In this document: positions 44,008-55,083 of the stretch, in pieces
Numbering within the stretch: the first letter of the stretch is position 1
Layout: every line of letters begins with the position of its first letter
NCBI GenBank assembly: GCA_017961235.1
Contig: JAGCXQ010000005.1
Location: 149,067 to 213,066, forward strand
Source: Clostridiales bacterium
Lineage (GTDB): Bacteria; Bacillota; Clostridia; Saccharofermentanales; Saccharofermentanaceae
Direction of reading: 5' to 3'
DNA: 64,000 nt
Made by a program: the position numbers and the translations under genes
Notes under the pieces: model-generated
What the model saw: the letters and a program-made list of their open reading frames with translations, nothing else
Databases searched by the model: none
Told to the model about the DNA's origin: nothing

Positions 44008-45453
44008 ATGATACAGTGTGAACGTGGTCATTTCTTTGATGAAAACCGATATGCGAGCTGCCCTTATTGCAGCCAGTATTCCAATCAGCCTAAATCTGTT
44101 ACCCCACCGGTCGTACCGGCAAATATGCAGATCCCCACGCCTTCTTGTGGCAAAACGGTAGCAATAGCAGGTATGGAGCCTGAAAGCTCAGTAAGTAAGA
44201 CTGTTGCACTTGATGGATTTGATACTAATCCTGCACCGATCAACAAGACTGTTGCTATCGCCGAAGAACCGCTTGATTTTCCACCTGTAACACCGATAGC
44301 TGCTGAACCTCAGCCTGCTCAGGTTCCTCTTGCGGCACCTGTTGTTCCGTTTTCTCCAGCACCGGCAGCAAATCAGCCGGTTATGCCCCCGGTTCAAGCT
44401 GCTCCCGCGGTTTCTCCTATGCCGGGTCCTGCTGTAGCAGTACCTGTCACTCCGATGGCGGCACCTGTTCCGTCAGTGCAAGCTGCACCTGTGGCGGTTC
44501 CTGTTTCAGCGCCGTCGTTTACGCCTGTTACTGCGCCTTCGGTTGCTCCTGTTGAAGCTGCTTCCCCGGCGCCTGAGATTAATATTCCTGTGACAGGCCT
44601 TGGGGTAACGGAGCATCCTACACCGATCGCTATGGAAGAAAAATTTTATGAGTCATCTCCTGACAGACCTTATGCGGTAACCGGTCTTGGAGTAAAAGAG
44701 CATCCGACACCGATTCCGAATGATGTAGGTGCGACTTTCCCGATTCCTTCTGAGGATAATACGGCATCTGCTCCTGTAGGACAGGCAGAAGCGAGTGCTT
44801 TTGCAGCTTTTGGTTTCCCGGGCGGCCCTATTCCGGGAATGATGCCGGGCAATCCGGGAGCGGGCGTTCAGATCCCTTCTGCTGCACCGGCAGTAGAAGA
44901 ACCTGCGGTTAATGAAGTTTCTGCTCCGGTTTCTGAGCCTGTTTCTGTACCGGAAGTAAATGCGGATCCGATTCCTGAAGCAGCACCGGCTGCGGAAGCA
45001 GATACCCCTTCGGTTCCTGAACAATCACCGGCTTCTTTTCCTTCTTTTACAGAACCTGTAGTTCGTGATGCGAATGCTACTGTTTCTCTGACAGAGTCTG
45101 ATGTAGATTATCTTCCGCGTGTGCACGCACGTGCATTCCTTGTTTGCATCGATGGCCCGATGACAGGTGCCAGCTATGTATTCCAGGAATCAAGAGCTGT
45201 TATCGGCCGTCAGAAGAATTATGAGATCGCTTTATATAGAGACGTTTCCGTATCCAGAAGCCAGCATGCGATCATTAATTACTACAGTGATTCTTTCCGT
45301 TACACGGTTTCATTAGGTGACGCTGATAAGAAAGTGTCTGTCAATGGAACGTTTATCGATTCTGAGACGGATCTTAAGCTTTATGATGTAATCGGGATCG
45401 GACAGACTAGACTGTTGTTTATTCCTGTATGTAGCGAGAAGTTTGCATGGTAA
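44008..45453 (+). CDS. cytosolic zinc-finger/FHA adaptor with Pro/Ala-rich linker
   Basis: A 481-residue protein without membrane segments. It has an N-terminal zinc-binding motif (CERGHFFDENRYASCPYC, about 4-21), three K-T-V-A-[I/L] motifs (Thr 50, 65 and 81), a long Pro/Ala/Val-rich linker (about 90-350) with a duplicated VTGLGVxEHPTPI segment, a fourth T-V-S-L (Thr 358), and a C-terminal FHA domain (about 371-478) with IGRQK, SVSRSQH and VNGTF. FHA domains bind phosphothreonine. ATG 44008 is chosen because GCGAGGTG lies 8 bases upstream. It is the first gene of the cassette, and I infer an adaptor regulated by the kinase coded 3.1 kb downstream. Confidence 0.85.
   Translation: MIQCERGHFFDENRYASCPYCSQYSNQPKSVTPPVVPANMQIPTPSCGKTVAIAGMEPESSVSKTVALDGFDTNPAPINKTVAIAEEPLDFPPVTPIAAEPQPAQVPLAAPVVPFSPAPAANQPVMPPVQAAPAVSPMPGPAVAVPVTPMAAPVPSVQAAPVAVPVSAPSFTPVTAPSVAPVEAASPAPEINIPVTGLGVTEHPTPIAMEEKFYESSPDRPYAVTGLGVKEHPTPIPNDVGATFPIPSEDNTASAPVGQAEASAFAAFGFPGGPIPGMMPGNPGAGVQIPSAAPAVEEPAVNEVSAPVSEPVSVPEVNADPIPEAAPAAEADTPSVPEQSPASFPSFTEPVVRDANATVSLTESDVDYLPRVHARAFLVCIDGPMTGASYVFQESRAVIGRQKNYEIALYRDVSVSRSQHAIINYYSDSFRYTVSLGDADKKVSVNGTFIDSETDLKLYDVIGIGQTRLLFIPVCSEKFAW
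44587..44715 (+). repeat. duplicated VTGLGVxEHPTPI segment in the FHA adaptor linker
   Basis: Two 14-residue segments, coded at 44587-44628 and 44674-44715, read PVTGLGVTEHPTPI and AVTGLGVKEHPTPI within a linker that is otherwise low-complexity. The DNA copies differ at many third positions, so the duplication is old and the peptide is conserved, hinting at a binding function. Confidence 0.75.
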
Positions 45454-46379
45454 AGTTATCGAATCAATTCATAGACTCATATATAGCGTATTTTGAAGAG
45501 ATGCGCTGGGTCTTTATCGGCTGCCTGGCCTTCCTGATCCTTTTTCTGATCATTTATATTCTGATCACAAGAGGCGTAAAGAAGGATGGAGCGGATAGTG
45601 TTGATGACTCATCTGATCATGCTTCCTTTATGGAGAATGGACAATTCAGAATTGATATCGGCAACTGTCAGGGAGTCGGAGAACGGGAGGAACAGCAGGA
45701 TGCCTTTGCATTTTCCCCGAATTCGAACTGGAAAGATAAAGGCTTTCTTGCAGTGCTTTGCGATGGTATGGGCGGCCTTGATGCAGGAGCATCGATATCC
45801 AATAAGCTTGTTTCTGATATAATAGCCGAATTTCCTTATTCGTTTGACAAATTGAAGGATGGATGGATCCTGGATGATCTTTCCAACGAGATATATCAGA
45901 CACATAGCGGAAGGGGCGGTACGACAGTTGTTATCACATATGTTCAGAATGACAAGATGTGGTTTGCTTCGGTCGGTGACAGTGATCTTTTCCTTCTGAG
46001 AAATAACCATATTTACGCGATGAATATTCGTCAGGAATATGGAAATCAATTACTGATGCGCGCGGCAGATGGCGCTATCTCAGTCGATCAGGCTCTGATG
46101 CATAGTGATGCACCGGCTTTGACGGAGTTTATGGGTGCACCGCATGTGAATGCAGATTATTCCATTACACCTTGGCAGGTCATGGACAATGATGTGTATT
46201 TGTTGTGCTCCGACGGTATCAGTGATACGCTTTCATTTGATGAAATACGTCAGGCGATGATGCATACTCCGTCCGAGTGCGCTGAACTGCTTGAAAAAGG
46301 AATAATGACAAAGAATAAGAGGTTTCAGGATAATTACACGGCAATCGTATTTTCTGTTCACAGAATAGGAGGAAATTGA
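45447..46379 (+). CDS. membrane-anchored PP2C-family Ser/Thr phosphatase
   Basis: A 310-residue protein with one N-terminal membrane helix (about 20-41) and a PP2C domain (about 65-305) in the cytosol. The metal and catalytic motifs are visible: EREEQQDAF, LCDGMGGLDAG, GGTTVV, VGDSDLF, CSDGISDTL and DNYTAIVF. The gene overlaps the FHA adaptor by 7 bases. It should remove phosphate from proteins phosphorylated by the cassette kinase, which would be the same membrane surface. Confidence 0.9.
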   Translation: MVKLSNQFIDSYIAYFEEMRWVFIGCLAFLILFLIIYILITRGVKKDGADSVDDSSDHASFMENGQFRIDIGNCQGVGEREEQQDAFAFSPNSNWKDKGFLAVLCDGMGGLDAGASISNKLVSDIIAEFPYSFDKLKDGWILDDLSNEIYQTHSGRGGTTVVITYVQNDKMWFASVGDSDLFLLRNNHIYAMNIRQEYGNQLLMRAADGAISVDQALMHSDAPALTEFMGAPHVNADYSITPWQVMDNDVYLLCSDGISDTLSFDEIRQAMMHTPSECAELLEKGIMTKNKRFQDNYTAIVFSVHRIGGN

Positions 46380-46381
46380 GC

Positions 46382-47884
46382 ATGAATAAAGGGTTGAAGT
46401 ACACATTGGTTTCTTTGCTGTCTGTTGCTATTGTTGGCTGCGGCGCAATGTCCATTGTATCCGCTGTGCAGTGGGGACAGGCGAAAGACAATCTGAAGAT
46501 CGCAAAGGAGAATCTTGAGGAGGTCCGTGAGGAAAGCGCTGATAACGAGAAAGAGCGTCAGAGTATCAAGGACAAGATCCAGGAAGAAAAGAATAAGACT
46601 TTTCAGCCGGATACCAGCAAGTATAAGATGAGTTTTTCTCCTTCGGAGAACCAGCAGTCTGTTGCGGCAGTTTTCTGCGTGGATCCTACCGGATACGGAT
46701 CTTTGGGATCTTCTTATCCGATCGGAACTGATCTTGAGGGAGAAGTGCAGTACTTTGTAACCAACGGACATGTTGTCGACGGTTATCAGAAAGAAGGACA
46801 GAGACTTTTCGTTCGTCTTGAGAACAAGGAAAATGTTCCGGCTGAGGTTGTATTCTTCGAGTTTGATTCTAAGATGGATATGGCGATCCTGAAGATCGAA
46901 AAGCCTACTGATCAGAGAAGAACGGTTATTATCCGTAATTCTGACGATGTTAAGACAGGTGAGAAAGTTACCGCGATCGGATATCCGGATAAATCCTCCG
47001 ATATCGATCCGACCATGACCTATGACATGGCGAGCCAGACTGTAACTGCCGGTGTTATTTCCAAGACAGATGTTGTTCCGAGCAGTGTTGCCTATCACAC
47101 ATTCCAGCACGATTCCTTTATTTCTCACGGTAACTCCGGCGGACCGTTATTCGATGAGAACGGCTATCTTATCGGTATGAATACTCTTATTCATAAAAAC
47201 AGTGAGAATGTAAACTTCGCGATCCATTCCAAATCCATCATGGAGATCCTGGATCAGAACAATATTCCGTATATTACCAGTGAAGCTTATCTGGAAGAAT
47301 TCAATGCGGAGATCGAATCTGATAAGAAAGCTTTTGAAGATGAAAAAGATGCTGCTATCAAAAAACTCGAAAAGCAGCTTGCTAAAGTTGAAAATGCTGA
47401 AGAGATCGCTGAATTTGAAGATCGTGTTGAGAAGAGAAAAGATGAAGTTGAGAACAACAAACTGCTTCTGTTTGTTTTCGCAGGTGTAGCTGCTGTTTGC
47501 GTAATCGGGCTTCTGGTCGTTCTCTTTGTTCGCGGTGGCGGCGCTGTGGAAGACGATGGCCTCACCTCGTATCTTGTATGTATAAAGGGTGTTTTTGCCG
47601 GTATGCGCTATGATATCTCCAAGCATACAATGACGATCGGCCGTGACAGAAATACCTGTACGATGGTATTCCCGGAAGAAACTCCTGGTATCAGCTCGAA
47701 TCACTGCTCGATCTATTTCGATAGCAGAACCAAGAATTTTGTACTGACAGATAATGGCTCAACATATGGAACATACCTTGCCGATGGCAGAAAACTTACC
47801 AAAGGCGTTCCGGAGTCTCTGGAGCCCGGATCTACATTCGCTCTTGCAGATAAGGCAAATGAGTTTAAGGTTGAACGAGGATAA
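46382..47884 (+). CDS. two-pass HtrA/trypsin-like protease fused to a cytosolic FHA domain
   Basis: A 500-residue protein with unusual layout: membrane helix 1 (about 7-29), short coiled coil, trypsin-like serine protease domain (about 85-290) with triad His130 (NGHVVDG), Asp166 (KMDMAI) and Ser252 (GNSGGP), a second coiled coil (about 293-358), membrane helix 2 (about 360-383) and a C-terminal FHA domain (about 395-497; IGRDRN, SSNHC, NGSTYGTY). The protease would be outside and the FHA inside the cell. ATG 46382 has AGGAGG 8 bases upstream. No PDZ domain is seen. I infer that binding of a phosphothreonine partner inside regulates proteolysis outside. Confidence 0.9.
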   Translation: MNKGLKYTLVSLLSVAIVGCGAMSIVSAVQWGQAKDNLKIAKENLEEVREESADNEKERQSIKDKIQEEKNKTFQPDTSKYKMSFSPSENQQSVAAVFCVDPTGYGSLGSSYPIGTDLEGEVQYFVTNGHVVDGYQKEGQRLFVRLENKENVPAEVVFFEFDSKMDMAILKIEKPTDQRRTVIIRNSDDVKTGEKVTAIGYPDKSSDIDPTMTYDMASQTVTAGVISKTDVVPSSVAYHTFQHDSFISHGNSGGPLFDENGYLIGMNTLIHKNSENVNFAIHSKSIMEILDQNNIPYITSEAYLEEFNAEIESDKKAFEDEKDAAIKKLEKQLAKVENAEEIAEFEDRVEKRKDEVENNKLLLFVFAGVAAVCVIGLLVVLFVRGGGAVEDDGLTSYLVCIKGVFAGMRYDISKHTMTIGRDRNTCTMVFPEETPGISSNHCSIYFDSRTKNFVLTDNGSTYGTYLADGRKLTKGVPESLEPGSTFALADKANEFKVERG

Positions 47885-48592
47885 ATGGATCATTTTCTGT
47901 ACACAAACGTAGGCGGTCATGAACCGAACTGTGATCATGCTCAGGTCATCGAACACGATGGCCAGATCCTGATCGTGCTTTGCGACGGGTTAAACGGACT
48001 TCCGAATGGGGATCAGGCGGCTCAGATCATTTCTGATGCCGCTCTGGCCGCTTTTATCGAGGGAAAAGCACCCGCCGAGAGCTGTATCATTGCAAACAAA
48101 AAGTTCCGCGAAATGCAGTTCGATAACGTTGAACTACGTCGCGCAGGTGCAACGATATGCGCTGTCCGGATCTCTGACAACCGCTGTGAGTGGGCAAATG
48201 TAGGTGATTCACATATTTACCATTTTTCCGGTGGGGAGCTTAATCATCATTCTGTGGACGATACTCCTACTTATCGCTCCTTTGTTCGAGGTGAGATCGA
48301 GTACGAGGCGATCCGCGAGCAGGACGGAAGAACAGGCATGACTGTCTGTGTCGGACAGCAGGAAACCATCGAGCCTCATGAGGAAGCATTTGACCTGTCT
48401 TCCGGTGACGGTATCATCGTGTGTTCCGATGGTTTCTGGGAATATGTTTATGAGACGGAGATGCTTATCGATCTCCATAAATCTTTTAATGCTAAGGACT
48501 GGGCGCAGAAGATGATCCTTCGTGCTGTTCAGAGAAGTCACTTAAAGGGAGATAATATAACTTTGGTGACATATTTGAGAACGGCGGACTGA
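47885..48592 (+). CDS. soluble PP2C-family Ser/Thr phosphatase
   Basis: A second PP2C, 235 residues, without membrane segments. Motifs: NCDHAQV in the place of the first Asp motif, LCDGLNGLPNGD (a variant of DGMGGxxxG), AGATICAV, NVGDSHIYHF, CSDGFWEYV and GDNITLV. The metal-binding aspartates appear to be kept. It begins directly after the stop codon of the protease gene. Its presence next to a membrane PP2C suggests separate substrates or locations; which ones is not known. Confidence 0.88.
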   Translation: MDHFLYTNVGGHEPNCDHAQVIEHDGQILIVLCDGLNGLPNGDQAAQIISDAALAAFIEGKAPAESCIIANKKFREMQFDNVELRRAGATICAVRISDNRCEWANVGDSHIYHFSGGELNHHSVDDTPTYRSFVRGEIEYEAIREQDGRTGMTVCVGQQETIEPHEEAFDLSSGDGIIVCSDGFWEYVYETEMLIDLHKSFNAKDWAQKMILRAVQRSHLKGDNITLVTYLRTAD

Positions 48593-48596
48593 CCAT

Positions 48597-51035
48597 ATGG
48601 ATACGAGTAAACTTTGTTTCGGATGTTTTAGTGAGCATGATGGTGTAGGACCATGTCCGCATTGTGGATTTGATCTTTCAAAGGTCAGACATCCATTTGT
48701 TGCACTTCCTATCGGTACTATTTTAAACGGCCGTTATCTTACCGGACGTGTGCTCGGTGTAGGCGGATTCGGTGTTACGTATCTTGCTTTTGATATGACG
48801 CTTGAGATCTGTGTCGCAGTGAAGGAATATCTTCCGTCGGGCATCGCTCTCCGTGATTCCGATCACTACACCATGACTGTTACTGCTCCGGAAGAACAGC
48901 CGAAATTCGATACCGGCGCCAGCAAATTCCTTGAGGAAGCAAGACTTCTTGCCAAGCTCCGTGACGTTCCGAATATTGTCACAGTCCATGATTACTTCCG
49001 TGAGAATGGTACGGCATATTTTGTCATGGAGTATATCGAGGGTGTCGATCTGATGAAATATACGAAGCAGAAGGGCGGGAAACTCTCCTATGACGAGGCG
49101 CTCCGCATTTTGCTTCCTATCATTGAGTCTCTGGCGCATGTGCACCGTCACAATCTCCTTCATAGAGATATCAGTCCGGACAATATCGTTGTCATGAGTA
49201 ATGGTCAGACCAGACTTCTTGATTTCGGTGCAGCCCGTCTGGCAATCGACTCGGATAAAAGTAAATCGATCATTTTGAAACACGGTTTTGCTCCGGAAGA
49301 GCAGTACAGAAAGCATGGAAATCAGGGCCCCTGGTCGGATGAATATGCTCTTGCCGCAACGATGTATCTGATCATCACCGGTGTTATGCCGCCGGATGCG
49401 ATCGAACGTGTGCATGAAGATACGCTGGAATCGCCTCTGAAGTTAGGCGTCAGTATGCCTCAGTATGCCAATGATGCCCTTATGAAAGCACTCTCCGTAA
49501 GTGCTTCGGGCAGATTTCCTGATATGAATTCCTTTGCGGCTGCGCTTTCCGGAAAGCCTGCTGAACCGGATGAACAGATGGTTGGCGGAAAGACGGTGAT
49601 GATAGAGGAAGAAGTTTCGGAAAAGAAGCCTCTTCCGGTATCTGAGATGGAAACTTCTACGAAGCCGATCGGCTTTGCTTCACAGCAACCGGCCAATGTA
49701 GCACCTCAGCAGCCTGTAAGTCCGGCTCCCCAGCCAAATGCTCCTTACATGCCGCAGCAGGCGGTGCAGACTCCGATCAATAACTATAACATGCCTGTTT
49801 CCGGGCAGTTTCCTGCCGGAACAACTGTTACAACACCAAATGTCCCGAAAAAAAGTATCTGGAAACGTCCGCTTACATACATCATTGCCGGTATTATTGC
49901 ACTTGCTGGTATTGGTACAGCGGTAGGCGTGTATATTGTGAAGAATTATGAGTGGGGAGATCCGCCACATAGTTCAGTCACCAGAAAAACTAAAGAAACC
50001 ACGGATGATACAGACGACACTTCGGATACTGATGAGACAACACCACCGACTATACCTGATCCGCAAACGCAGACGAATGGGGACGATATCTTATATGTGG
50101 ATCAAGTTCGTCATTTTTCAGTTTCAGCAAGTAAAGAATATGCTTTTGAAAATAGAAACGGATTGTTTGTTTTTGAGAGAAATGACAGATCTCTGATGGT
50201 AACTACTGATATGATAACTGGCTTCGGGGATCTTCGTGTAGCATCTCTTACTGATTTTATTGCACAGAGTGATGAGGTTGCCAAAGAATACCTTGAGGAT
50301 GGACTTAGCCTAACGGATGTTGAGATCGCTTCTGATTATTTCTTCATACACTCTTTAAAGAATAGTACGGCTGTTGAGCTAAGTGGCGTGGCTTATCAAA
50401 ACGGCAAGAGAATGGATGTCACTATCCTTGCTTATGAAAGAAAAGAGGATGAAGGCGTTTTCATCAACTGTGGTTTTATGCCAACGGATGAGTATGGAAT
50501 GTATTCGTCGGATGACTTGGAGACGATATCTTCTGTTCTTCTGAGTTTTACGGAAGATTCTTCTTCGACTTCGGATTACGAGTTCTTTGACGTGGAGAAC
50601 CGGCCGAGTATCCTCTATCGGAAGACGGATACTGATAATATAACGGATGTGAAAATGGGAAGCGTCGATGCTTTACGTATACATCTGAGTAATGTAAGTG
50701 ATCCGGACAGTTCTATCTATGTGTTATCTATTGGTGATCAGGGCTCTATTACAGCAGCTTGTACTTCGACTGAGCAGGCACTTGGTGCACAGTTTAAATT
50801 CGGCGGATATACATCTGTGACTCCGACGATCAATTCCAATCTCGAGATGCGTATCCGAAACTACACTCTCGCGATGAAAGATAATAATGACAAACCGCTC
50901 GAGTGTACCTCCTGTGTGATCAATCTTAACGGTACGTATTACGCGGTCATCGCGACATGCGGTGACGAAGATGACCGCGAACAGGTCGCGCTGAATTATA
51001 CGTTGACCATTAGGTCTCTTATCCGTTCTGAATAA
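48597..51035 (+). CDS. transmembrane Ser/Thr protein kinase with N-terminal zinc ribbon
   Basis: An 812-residue PknB-like kinase. It begins with a zinc ribbon (CFGC and CPHCG, about 5-22), followed by the kinase domain (about 42-305) with a Gly-rich loop GVGGFGVTY, VAVKEY (Lys), HRDISPDN and DFGAA. A Gln/Pro-rich juxtamembrane linker includes G-G-K-T-V-M-I (Thr333). One membrane helix (about 425-447) leads to an outer Thr/Asp-rich spacer and a domain of about 300 residues (505-812) with no recognised family and no PASTA repeats. It ends the cassette and would phosphorylate the FHA partners. Its stop codon directly abuts that of the converging tgt gene. Confidence 0.92.
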   Translation: MDTSKLCFGCFSEHDGVGPCPHCGFDLSKVRHPFVALPIGTILNGRYLTGRVLGVGGFGVTYLAFDMTLEICVAVKEYLPSGIALRDSDHYTMTVTAPEEQPKFDTGASKFLEEARLLAKLRDVPNIVTVHDYFRENGTAYFVMEYIEGVDLMKYTKQKGGKLSYDEALRILLPIIESLAHVHRHNLLHRDISPDNIVVMSNGQTRLLDFGAARLAIDSDKSKSIILKHGFAPEEQYRKHGNQGPWSDEYALAATMYLIITGVMPPDAIERVHEDTLESPLKLGVSMPQYANDALMKALSVSASGRFPDMNSFAAALSGKPAEPDEQMVGGKTVMIEEEVSEKKPLPVSEMETSTKPIGFASQQPANVAPQQPVSPAPQPNAPYMPQQAVQTPINNYNMPVSGQFPAGTTVTTPNVPKKSIWKRPLTYIIAGIIALAGIGTAVGVYIVKNYEWGDPPHSSVTRKTKETTDDTDDTSDTDETTPPTIPDPQTQTNGDDILYVDQVRHFSVSASKEYAFENRNGLFVFERNDRSLMVTTDMITGFGDLRVASLTDFIAQSDEVAKEYLEDGLSLTDVEIASDYFFIHSLKNSTAVELSGVAYQNGKRMDVTILAYERKEDEGVFINCGFMPTDEYGMYSSDDLETISSVLLSFTEDSSSTSDYEFFDVENRPSILYRKTDTDNITDVKMGSVDALRIHLSNVSDPDSSIYVLSIGDQGSITAACTSTEQALGAQFKFGGYTSVTPTINSNLEMRIRNYTLAMKDNNDKPLECTSCVINLNGTYYAVIATCGDEDDREQVALNYTLTIRSLIRSE

Positions 51036-53224
<2,189 letters not shown>

Positions 53225-53245
53225 AGCCTAGTATTATAATAGCAA

Positions 53246-53275
53246 TTGACGTTCGTGTATAGTAGGTGGTATGAT
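53246..53275 (+). promoter_or_regulatory. promoter of the dapA operon
   Basis: TTGACG (53246-53251) and TATGAT (53270-53275), 18 bp apart, pointing at dapA. The leader of about 65 nt shows no lysine riboswitch; it is far too short. Confidence 0.65.
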
Positions 53276-53348
53276 TTTATGAGGTTTTCCCTGCACCGTT
53301 TCGTGCTCGAAAATCACTGAAATATCAAAAGAAATGGAGGCATGAGTT

Positions 53349-54242
53349 ATGAAGAAGCCCGTTTTTATCGGCTCGGCTGTCGCGCTGGTCACACCCTTTA
53401 ACGAAGGAGGTGTCGACACTAAAAAACTGAAGGCTTTGATCGACTTCCATTTAGCACATAAGACGGATGCTATCGTGGTTGCTGCAACCACGGGTGAAGC
53501 GGCTACAATGCCGGATGAAGAGCATCTTTTTACGATCCGTACTGTTGTTGAATATGTTAATGGACGTGTTCCGGTCATCGCAGGAACAGGAAGCAATGAT
53601 ACCGCTCATGGAATAAAGCTTGCAAAAGAGGCTACAGCGATCGGAGCAGACGCTCTGCTGGCCGTAACTCCTTACTACAACAAGACATCCCAGGAAGGTA
53701 TCTACCGTCACTTTAAGGCTACTGCCGAGGCGACGGATCTGCCGATCATTGTCTATAACGTTCCATCAAGAACGAATCTGAATATTGCTCCGTCTACCTA
53801 TAAGAGACTCTCGGAGATCGAGAATATCGTAGGTGTCAAGGAATGCAACATGGGGCAGGTCCCGGAGACGGTTTACCTCTGTGGTGATGATCTGGTTCTT
53901 TATTCCGGCGAGGATGGTCTCGTTATCCCGCTTCTGGCAATGGGTGGTAAGGGTGTTATCTCTGTAGCATCTCATATTGTTCCGGAAACGATGCATAACA
54001 TGGTAGAGTCTTTCCTTAATGGGGATGTGAAGACGGCAGCGAAGATCCAGGCGGATATTATTCCTCTCTGCAAGGCTCTGTTCTCGGATGTGAATCCGAT
54101 TCCTGTAAAGGAAGCACTGAATATCCTCGGATGGGATATCGGTTCCTGCCGTATGCCGCTTGTTGACATGAACGAAGATGGAAAGGCGAAGCTGGCAGAG
54201 GTCTTAAAGCAGTATGACCTTTCTTTCCATAAGCAGGCCTGA
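53349..54242 (+). CDS. dapA: 4-hydroxy-tetrahydrodipicolinate synthase
   Basis: Condenses pyruvate with aspartate semialdehyde, the first committed step of the diaminopimelate/lysine pathway. The 297-residue TIM barrel shows the family marks TTGEAATM (near 45), YYNKTSQEG (catalytic Tyr region), YNVPSRTNLN and the Schiff-base Lys in GVKECN. The start ATG 53349 is set by TGGAGG 8 bases upstream; an ATG at 53342 is out of frame. dapB follows after 37 bp, so the two supply precursor for peptidoglycan. Confidence 0.95.
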   Translation: MKKPVFIGSAVALVTPFNEGGVDTKKLKALIDFHLAHKTDAIVVAATTGEAATMPDEEHLFTIRTVVEYVNGRVPVIAGTGSNDTAHGIKLAKEATAIGADALLAVTPYYNKTSQEGIYRHFKATAEATDLPIIVYNVPSRTNLNIAPSTYKRLSEIENIVGVKECNMGQVPETVYLCGDDLVLYSGEDGLVIPLLAMGGKGVISVASHIVPETMHNMVESFLNGDVKTAAKIQADIIPLCKALFSDVNPIPVKEALNILGWDIGSCRMPLVDMNEDGKAKLAEVLKQYDLSFHKQA

Positions 54243-54279
54243 TCCTTCTTATTTACGAAGAAACGAAAGCGAGTAATAT

Positions 54280-55047
54280 ATGTCTGAAACAAGAATTTTC
54301 TTAAGTGGCTGTATGGGCCGTATGGGACGGGTTATCACCGAGATGGTCGATGGCTATGATGATGCTGTGATCGTGGCAGGCTCGGATGTGGTCGAGAATC
54401 CTGCCTCTGATTTTCCGATCTATAAGGATCCTATGGAGTGCAAGGAAGAGTTTGATGTGATCATCGATTTTTCCCATGTTAGTGCTTTTGAAGCGATAAC
54501 AAAACTGGCGGAAACATCCAAAAAGCCGATCGTAATGTGTACGACAGGCCTTTCAGATGAGCAGAAACAGCAGCTTACCGCTCTTTCTGCCAAGGTTGGA
54601 GTTTTCTATTCCGGTAATATGTCTCTTGGCATCAACGTGCTGATCAATCTGGTGAAGAAGGCTGCAGCTCAGCTTTATCCGGACTTCGATATCGAGCTTG
54701 TCGAGGAACATCACAATAAGAAACTGGATGCTCCGTCCGGTACCGCTCTGATGATCGCCGATGCGATGAATGATACTCTGGATGGACAGCTTGAGTATGT
54801 ATATGAGCGTCAGTCCAGGCGTCAGCAGAGAGAAAAGAAAGAACTTGGTATTCATTCGATCCGCGGTGGAAACATCGTTGGCGAGCATAAGGTTATGTTC
54901 ATTGGCGGAGAGGAGATCGTGACGATCTCTCACAGCGCACAGACCAGAAGTGTTTTTGCCCGCGGAGCGGTGAGAGCTGCGAAGTATATGCTCGGAAAAG
55001 AACCCGGCATGTACGATATGCAGAAGATGATCGGTGACGATAACTAA
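54280..55047 (+). CDS. dapB: 4-hydroxy-tetrahydrodipicolinate reductase
   Basis: Reduces the DapA product with NAD(P)H. The 255-residue protein has the nucleotide-binding GCMGRMGRVI at the N-terminus, DFSHVSAF, TTGLSDEQ, and the substrate-binding EEHHNKKLDAPSGTAL with the catalytic His. It is located between dapA and yajC, in the same direction and with short gaps. Confidence 0.95.
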   Translation: MSETRIFLSGCMGRMGRVITEMVDGYDDAVIVAGSDVVENPASDFPIYKDPMECKEEFDVIIDFSHVSAFEAITKLAETSKKPIVMCTTGLSDEQKQQLTALSAKVGVFYSGNMSLGINVLINLVKKAAAQLYPDFDIELVEEHHNKKLDAPSGTALMIADAMNDTLDGQLEYVYERQSRRQQREKKELGIHSIRGGNIVGEHKVMFIGGEEIVTISHSAQTRSVFARGAVRAAKYMLGKEPGMYDMQKMIGDDN

Positions 55048-55083
55048 TAACGATAAGGAAATAGAAACGGGAGGAATTATTCA

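Noticed and set aside
53276..53348. lysine riboswitch in front of dapA
   Set aside because: Only about 70 nt lie between the promoter and the gene, and no L-box core elements or terminator are present.
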